A stretch of 64,000 nt of DNA, taken from CAITZA01 sp937915285 (GTDB lineage: Bacteria; Desulfobacterota; Desulfomonilia; Desulfomonilales; Desulfomonilaceae). Shown here in pieces: positions 34,886-43,800 of this stretch. The stretch is from assembly GCA_036821825.1 (NCBI GenBank), contig DAISIV010000006.1:51515-115514 (forward strand), written 5' to 3'. Both the position numbers and the translations under genes were made by a program. Each line of letters opens with the position of its first letter. The stretch's first letter is position 1. A model generated the notes under the pieces. That model was not told where the DNA came from. It did no database searches and saw only the letters and a program-made list of their open reading frames with translations.

Positions 34886-37800
34886 TCAGTTTCTGAGGAA
34901 CGTCCTGGCGACAACCAGATCTTCCCTGATTTCTACCCAGGCCTCAATATCTGAGAATTCCAGACGGTCGATGGCTTCGCCAGCCTGATTACGGAACTCG
35001 ATCCTGGCCTTTCCACATTCGTCTAATTCAGAGACTACAACGTCTTTCAGATCAAACCTCAAACCTACTCCAAGAGCTTTCAGACCCGACTCTTTCAAGG
35101 ACCAGATTGCATTTAGGGTTCGCCACCTGTCCGGACCATCTCCGGCAATGCGGATTTCCGACTCATCGAAGTAATCATTGACCCATGATTCGCTTCTCTG
35201 CTCGATTTTTTCAATGTCTATACCGAAACCTACGAAATTGCTCTCAGACGCGGCTGCGGCCATAGCCAGACCATTAGAGTGCGTCAGCGATATTGAGCCC
35301 ACTTTCTTGCCGGCCTGATGCGCCAGTTCAGCATAAGGTTTACCAAGACTGTCCTGAAGAATCCTTATGTCGGTAGCAACCGTGTCACCCTTCCCTTCCA
35401 TGGCCAAAAGGCGTTGTATTGACTGCTTGAGCGCAATTCTGCCACCCATCCATTCTTTTTGTCTCTTGGGGGTTGATTTAGATTTTGCCTCGGCAATCTC
35501 TTCTGGTGTGAGATTCCTTACAATCTCACTGGACCCAAAAAAATCATCATCCTCAATCAATGCCCCGATCTCAACTGTGGCTTCATGCAGTTTTCCAACA
35601 AACTTGGCTTTTGCTTCAAGCTCTATCATTTCTACGCCGTAAAGGCTGGCCATCAGATTACCGTCCTGATCCTTTATCCAGCCATCAAACCTGAATCGCG
35701 ATCGATCCTCCTCCGAGGCTGCCGTGACAACCTCCCTGCGCCTTAGTTCACCATCGAATGGTATGGAATCCGCCTTGTGAATGATGGCCTTCTCAATCCT
35801 GATCGGGAGAGCCATAACACCATGAGATTCCATTCCAAAGGCAGCCACAGCCTGGAATACTGCTTCTACCGCAGCAGGAATCACATCGGAAAACATGCTC
35901 GGCCTCTGCTCGGTGTCCCTGTAGCGGAACCTGATCGCATTCCATTCTCCCTCTATGGAGCAATGGTCCAGTAGCCTGAAAGCCGGGCCGTGGAAGAATT
36001 GTTCGTATATTTCAGAATATGGGACAAACAGCGATTGGCTCCAAAATTCAGGTACGGGCCATTCCGGAATACCCGGTTGCGCTGCATTCAGCCTGCATTC
36101 GTGATGAATGCGTGGCTCACCGAAGGGCCTGCCCTCCTTGTCAGTAAAAATTGAAGTTATCCTGGCCTTATAAGTTGGGTTGGAGGTTTCAGATCCTTCT
36201 TCGGGCCAGATTTCGATCTCAGCCCTGAAAGGATCATTCCTGAAAACCTTGAGAGGCTGCAGATAACGCACATCCGAAAAAGTCACATTACCCGCCTCGG
36301 GGTTTACAACCCGATACGCTCCCCTCATGAGTTCCAATCCTCCAACCCCTGGAAACACCGCAGCCCTGTTAATGCGGTGATGATCCAACAAAGGATGTTT
36401 GGGATCGAGGAATATCTCAATCCTGGCTTTTTGTCCGGGGACCAGTTCCAGTATTTTTGCCTTTTGACCACCGATGAGCAGGTCGGAGTCTTTTTCCAGC
36501 GATGGTATGTCAAACGCCTGATTACCGAAGGGCCCCAGCTTACCGGCTGCCAGGACTTCGGGCGATGAGCCGGTCCTGTAGATTTCAGCCTCCAAAAGCT
36601 CAGCTCCCACCCTCGGAGGTATAAAATCAATCCCCGCAGTCTCCAGAGTGGCTTGAACGCTCCCCCTGACAGCCATACCGATTTCAGCCCATGGAGCCCA
36701 GTCAATAACGGTGGCCCTTATATCCGAACTGTGGCTGATATATCTCATCATGTGAGCCAGCGAGTCATTGGCCGCAGAATAATCAAGCTGGGCGATATTG
36801 CCGAAACGGCCTGATACACTCCCAAAACCAATGATCCTCCTCGGTGGCAATCCATGTCCTTCAAGTGAACTCAATACGTTCCGAAAGCCTTGCGTCTTCA
36901 CGCCGTAGACCAGTTCAATCTGTTCAAGAGTCTTTGATTTGAGAGCCTTACTGATGTCAAGACCTGCCCCATGCAAAACCATGTCCACACGTCCGCAAAC
37001 AGCAGCCACATCTCCGATAAAGTCATCAACTGCGGCATTGTCGAGAATATCGACGGAACGATACATGACTTCACAGCCAAGACGCTTTAGCTCATTGATA
37101 TTATTGAAGACCTCCCCTTCTCCTCGCATTCTGGAAAGCTCTTTTTCAACTTTTACAGGCGTGGGAGCGATTGCCTCTCGCTTCATCTGTTCAACTACGC
37201 GGTTGCGCTCTTTGAGCCAGTCATCGTCACTAAATTTTGCGTAAGCCTCAGCCATCGGCGATTGTTCCGTCCTACCCAGCAACACGAAGGTAAAGGGATT
37301 AACCTGAGCCAGTTTCTTGAGGCATTCAGCGGTGATACCCCTGGCCCCTCCGGTAACGAGAATCACATCTCCAGGATTCAGAGCGTTCCTGGATGGCCCT
37401 ACGGAGACTTTGGAAAACCTTATGGCCTCCAGCCCGCCGTTTGCGTCTGTAGCGGTCTCCAGGGGATATTCCCTGGACAGCGAATTGATTATCACCCGGG
37501 TTTTATTCTCAATGCTCAGACCAGGATTTAAGTCTATGACCCTTGAAAATGTTTCCGGATATTCTTTTGCGAATGATTTAGCTGCCCCAGTCAAAGCCCC
37601 TATTTTGTATCCGAGAGGTATAGGATTCCTGAACCCGTAAGCTCCGTCCTCCTGAACTACTGTCAACAAAGCAGTAGGGCCATTCTCGAAAAGACGTGCA
37701 AGCTCTACAAAGAACTCGAAGCTCTTCCTGTCCAGAACTTCATCGGGTATGGCGCCCATTAAATTGATGATCCCGGTTCGCTCCAATACAAGGTTTTTTA

Positions 37801-40800
37801 GCTCACCAATTTCAGCTATCCTGGCCACATCCGCATGACCACCTGAATTCAAGCCCTTTTCAATGTAATCGGCTAGATCGTTGCTACCTGAGATGATAAT
37901 GAACCTATCGACCTTCAAGGGATCAATCTTTGGCGAATCGGGTAAGGCAAAGAGTCCCGCCTCATAGAGGCCTATCTCAGGTCCTTTTTCAGCTCCCTTT
38001 TCCTCAACAGCAGCGATCGCTTCGGAGGCTTCAGCAGGTTGAACATCAGACTGTCGACCCTCCATCACAAAACCGATTATATGTTTGATTGTGGGGAAGT
38101 CGGCAATTTTGAGGCCATCGATGCGGGGGATACCAAAGGCTTCCCTAACTTCGGAAATGAATTCAGCCTGTTTCACGGTATCTATGCCCAAGTCAGCCTC
38201 GAGATCGAGTTCTACATCAAGCATATCTGCTGGATAACCGGTCTTCTCGGATAGCAGAGCCAATATTTTCTCCTGAACCGCAGAGCTGTCTTGGGAGCTT
38301 GCGGCTACAGGCAGAGCATCGTGGCTTTGCTCACCGGATTTCGAAGTTGTATGGGAAAGCACAAAATTGATTATGTGCTCTATTGTAGGAAATTCGGCTA
38401 TCTTGAGGCCATCAATGCGAGGTATTTCGAATTTTTCCCTGACTTCCGTTATAAATTCGGCCTGCTTGACCGTGTCAATGCCCAGATCAGCCTCAAGATC
38501 AAGCCCCGTATCTAGCATTTCAGAAGGATATCCTGTCTTTTCGGAGAGAAGCGCCAGAATTTCAGACCTCACATGATCGGTGCCTACATTGGGTTGGACG
38601 TCCTTTATGACTACCGGTACGGGCTCAGGAACAGATTTAGCGATGGGCGCATTTACGACCTTGGGTTGAGATTTTGCGCCTTCGCGTTGCGCCACCTTCA
38701 AGGTCCGATCTTCCACTGTAATCACGGGGTCATCATATCCTGTTACCTTTTTGAGCCAGTCACGATGGGTCGGGATGTCTACAACCCTGTTTTCTTCATG
38801 AGAGTTCACCTTGTAGAGTGACATGACGATCTGAGAGCCAAAGCCAGCGGCTAGCCTCAGAGCATACTGGGAATCACATTTCCCTCCACGACTCAGTTGA
38901 AGGTCCTCAAAATTGGGGTCTGGAGTTTTCAGATTGGGTATTGGAGGCAGGAGGCCTTTTTGCAGACATCGGATTGCAACTACATCCTCTACACCAACTC
39001 CCATGGTATGCCCGGTAAATCCTTTGGTATTGGCTATGGGAATCCGGGTCACCGACTCACCGAAGGTATTTCTTAGGGCCTTTATTTCAGCGTCTGCGCT
39101 GCCGCCTCGTTTTGGTGAATAGGTCTCATGGGACATGAAAAACATTTTTTGGGCCAGTTCTTTCCTGCTAGTCCCGGACTGTTTCTCCCACTTGGAGATC
39201 ATCGATTCCATCACGTTAGAAATATGATCCACATCCAGCCTGGTCCCATGGAACCCACTGTTCGCAACAACTCCGGCTTCGATTGAGGCTACACTCTCCA
39301 TGCCACGTTTCTTGATGAGTTCCTCTTTTTCGAGAACCAACCCAACTGCGGCAGACCCGAGAATCAAACCGTGTCGTCTGTCATCGAATGGCAGGGCCGC
39401 CTCGGAGAGGTTGGGGCTGGTCGTAGCAGCGCCCATAGCCAGAAAACCGGATCCGACCCATGGCAGCAGAGTTCTTCCTGCCACATCGTCGGCTGCGATT
39501 ATTATCACACGCTTGGCCTGACCGGTCCTGATCCAGTCGCGTCCGACAAGTATGGCCTGGGTGGTACCTGCGCATGCAGCGTCAACATGTGTGTTTGGAC
39601 CTTGGGCCTTGATGAGTTGCGCTAACTGACCGTGAGCCATGCTCATGACTCTAAGAAGGAATGTCCTGTTGAACGTATAAATGTCCTCTTCTTCATCTGA
39701 TCCGGAAATTTTGCTGAATTCCTGGGTGAACCATTTGGTGACCCTTTCTCGCTCTCTATCGTCCCGAATTCTCTCCACAAGTCCGGTGTAAAAATCTATC
39801 AAACGCTTCTTGGCTCCAGCCCCGTATTTTGCGGCCGTTTCCCGGGTTACCTCATCCACGAGCGAGGCCATTCCGGGAAAAGCGGAAGCGAATATGACGC
39901 CGGTCTCGGATCGAAGCTCCTGAGGCAAAGCCCATGAGTCAGGTAACTCAGTGCCAGCGCTTGTCGTCTTCATCTGACGGACGAGAGGTATGCCGGCGTC
40001 TCTCAGGGCCTCCAAACCAGCCGCAATCGACAGCCTTGTGGTGACATCCATGGCTGACACAATCTTGTCATCCAGACCGTACTCCTTGCCTATTTCTTCA
40101 TCATTGAAGAATCCGGCCAACTGAATCACACCCGAAATGTCGTCAACTGACCTTAGTCCGGCCTCTCCATCCGGTCCTTTGTACAGGCGCTCAACATTCT
40201 TATCCAGCATGTCAACCCGGCCATATTCAGGAACCTGTTTTATGAAGTTCTTGCCGAGAATAAGATCATCAAGATTTTCTCTATCGAATGCAAAACGGAC
40301 ATCTGATGGTAATCCAGCCGAGACTCCAGATACGACTACCGGATCAAAATCCATCCCCTCGGATCTGACCGTCTGGACCGTTTTCTCCAGTGGTAGTATG
40401 TTTTCAACGAATGATTGATAGCCTGTCTTGAGTAAAGCTCTTATCGGATTTCCCTGAAGTTCAACGTATCTCTTGAATTCATTTTTAGCCGCTATCTGCT
40501 TTAGCTCCTCGTCCAACAGGATGTCCATTGGAGAAGGGATGAGTTTGACGGGTTGCGGAGCCGGGTCGGGTTGCCGCTGAATTGTTTCATCCTGTGGCCT
40601 GACAACCCTCAGTTCAGGTTTCCTCGTGGCTGAGGATGCCTTGGAAGGATTGGCTTCAGCGCCTTCAATATCTACTTCGAATCCCTCGATCATTAGGGCG
40701 GCCAGGCTCTCCATCAACTGGAGAATCCCGCCCTTCTTGGGGTGATTCATTGGCAGCGCCAGAGCGTCAGGGGACAGCGTATCAAGTGTAAGATTTGTCA

Positions 40801-43800
40801 TCACCCTTTTGGGACCGCACTCCAAAAACACCCTGATCCCATCACTGTACATCTTTCGAAGCGTTTTAACCCACTCGACCGGAGCAGCGAACTGCTTGCC
40901 AAGCAGATCTCGAATCTTCCCTGGAGCGGCAGGCCCCAACGGATAATAATCGCCGGTAACGTTGGACATTATCGGTGTGGTCGGCGGATTAACCTTCAGA
41001 GTCTCCAGGGTTCTCATGAAAGGCTCTCTGGCCGGCGCCACCACTCCTGAATGGAATGCCGCAGAAACAGGGACGAGTACCCCCTCCAGACCTCTGGACC
41101 TGAACAATTCACCTGCCTTTTTCACAGCCTCCGTCTCACCTGAGATGACCGTTTGCTTTGGGGAATTCTTGTTCGCCGCCACCACGTAACCATCAACCTC
41201 CGCCAATGCTTCCTCAACCACACGAGCATCCGCAGGGATGCTCATCATGAGTCCTGGATCAGCGATGCTGACACGAGCCATCTCGCGACCCCTTACAGCA
41301 ACTGCCTCAAGCGCATCCCGGAATGAAAATACTCCTGCAGCCACACACGCAGCATATTCTCCCAATGAGTGTCCCGCGCAGGCTACCGGCCTGACTCCCA
41401 TCTTTTCCAGTAAACGGAGCATGGCAGTATCGGCCGTCAGAATCATTGGCTGAAGTATCTGAGTGTCTCTCAGCGGATCAGAGCCGTCCTCCGCCGACTT
41501 GACCTGGCTTGCCTCATCGGGGAAAACCATCGAGATTATTGATGGAAGCCCTAAGCCCTGTAAAATCTCGTCTGCCTCCGCAAAAGTCTCCGCAACAACA
41601 GGGAAGCGGTCCGACAAGTCCCTGAACATGAAGGGATACTGCGATCCCTGTCCAGGGAACAGGAATGCCGCCCCCGGATTCTTCCTGGCCACCACGCCTT
41701 GAGCAAAGCTTATTCCACGAGCAGGCAAAGCCGGCCTCTTTGCTGGGTCTTTGATGACTTCCAAAATGGTTTCAAGCTTCTTGACGGCCATGTCGCAATC
41801 TGTCGCGCCGAAACCGAACCTCAGATCCATTGAGGGAAGGCCTTTTCTTGAATCAACTGACACGGACCTGAAAGAAGAATCGTTGAGTTCGGACAGAATT
41901 TGTCGGATTCGGCCCTCTATTTCATCCGGAGTGTTACCTGCAATGACCCACGGCTCACCTTCAACCCGAAGACTTGACGGTTTTGGCCATTTGGGCGCAA
42001 CAAACTCGACAACTTCCTGCGCTGCAACAGTCGTCGCGGTCTTTGGAACAAGCTTGAGGTTGGGAGAGAACTCCTGAAGCGCCACATGAAAATTGGTCCC
42101 TCCAAAACCAAAAGCGCTCACTCCAGCCCGGCGCGGGCTTCCGTTACTGTTTTTCCACGGCCTTGAATCCGTCAACAATCTCAGTGGCGAGTTTTCCCAA
42201 TCTATACAAGGATTTGGCTTGCTGATATTGATGGTCGGCGGTAGGGTCCTGTGATAGAGCGCCAAGAGCGCTTTAATTATTCCGGCTGCCCCGGCCCCAG
42301 CTTTCAGATGCCCTATCTGGGATTTCACGGAGCCGATACCTACTGAACCAGGAGACACCCCAGCCTGCCGGAAAAAAGTATCCAGGAGCATTAGCTCCGT
42401 CTTGTCGCCTACCGGCGTCGATGTTCCATGCGCCTCGATCAACCCTATTGTTTTAGGATCAACCCCTGAGCCTTCAAGACAAGCCCTGATCGCCCTCTCC
42501 TGTCCAGCCGCATTCGGCGCTGTAATACCCTTGCCCCGTCCATCAGAGGAAGAACCCACCCCAAGTATCAGGCCATAAACTCTGTCACCATCTCTCATGG
42601 CTTCAGAGAGCCTTTTAAGGACCATCATGCCAGCGCCTTCACCCATGATGAAACCATTGGCGCCCTGATCGAAGGGCCTGGAGCCGTCAGCCGAAAGCGC
42701 CCCGACCTTACAGAATTTTATAAATGAAGAAGGATGCATAGCTGCGTCAACGCCACCGGCCAAAGCAAGATCCATGGATCCAGAACGTAGTCCGTTTACA
42801 GCATTCATTATGGCGGCCAAAGAAGAAGCGCAAGCGGCGTCTACAGTAAAATTCGGGCCTTCCAGATTGAACACGTTTGCCACACGTCCAGCTATTACAT
42901 TCGGAAGCTCGCCGGGCAGAGAATCCTCGGTGATCTCAGGCAGTCCATCCAGGTAATTCCGGGTGAAGATTTCTATAGCCGCTGCGGTAGAGGCCTCATC
43001 CATACCGGACTGTTGAAGTGACCGTCGCAGCATCTCTGCAGCCCGCGGAAGAGCCAGCCTCTCAGCATATTGATCTGTGGTCTCACCACCCATGGAGTTG
43101 CCTATAACGATTCCTACCTTAACACCTTTCAGGGCTTCCGCTTTGAGCCCAGCGTCTTCGAGCGCATCGGCTACACAACTCACCGCGAGTTTCTGGGTCC
43201 GGTCCATTTTCCTGGCTACCGACGGCGGTATGCGGAATTTTAATGGATCGAATTCAAATTCTGTGATGAATCCGCCTATACACGAGTAAGTCTTGTCTGG
43301 AATCTTGGGATTGGGATTGTAATAATAATCAATGTTTCGCCATCTATCGGCCGGAGCCTTGATTATACCGTTGCGTTTCTCAATCACGTATTTCCAGAAA
43401 CTTTCAGGCGAATCCGATCCCGGCAGCCTTAAGCCCATACCTATGACCGCAATTGGTTCACGCGGAGGATCGAGTTCCATTTCGTGCTGGAGTGATTCCG
43501 GTTCATAATCCTTCTCAACAGCATTAGCTTCCTGAAGCGGTGGCTGGGAAATGGTTATTGTTGTTTGCGGAATACCGGCTGCCAGTTCATGTAAGGCAGA
43601 CTCAACGTTATCGGATTGGCCAGGAGAATCAAGATTGTCATCCATGGCTTTTGGTCTGCCGGATACCTCATTCCCAAAAAGGTTGGCTGGATTTTCCATG
43701 TTAAAAACGTCTTGACCTTTTACAAGGATTTCTCTGTGGATTTCATCAATGGTGGTCGTGTCGCCAAGCAGGCAGACACCCTGCCCCATGAGATAGAGGC

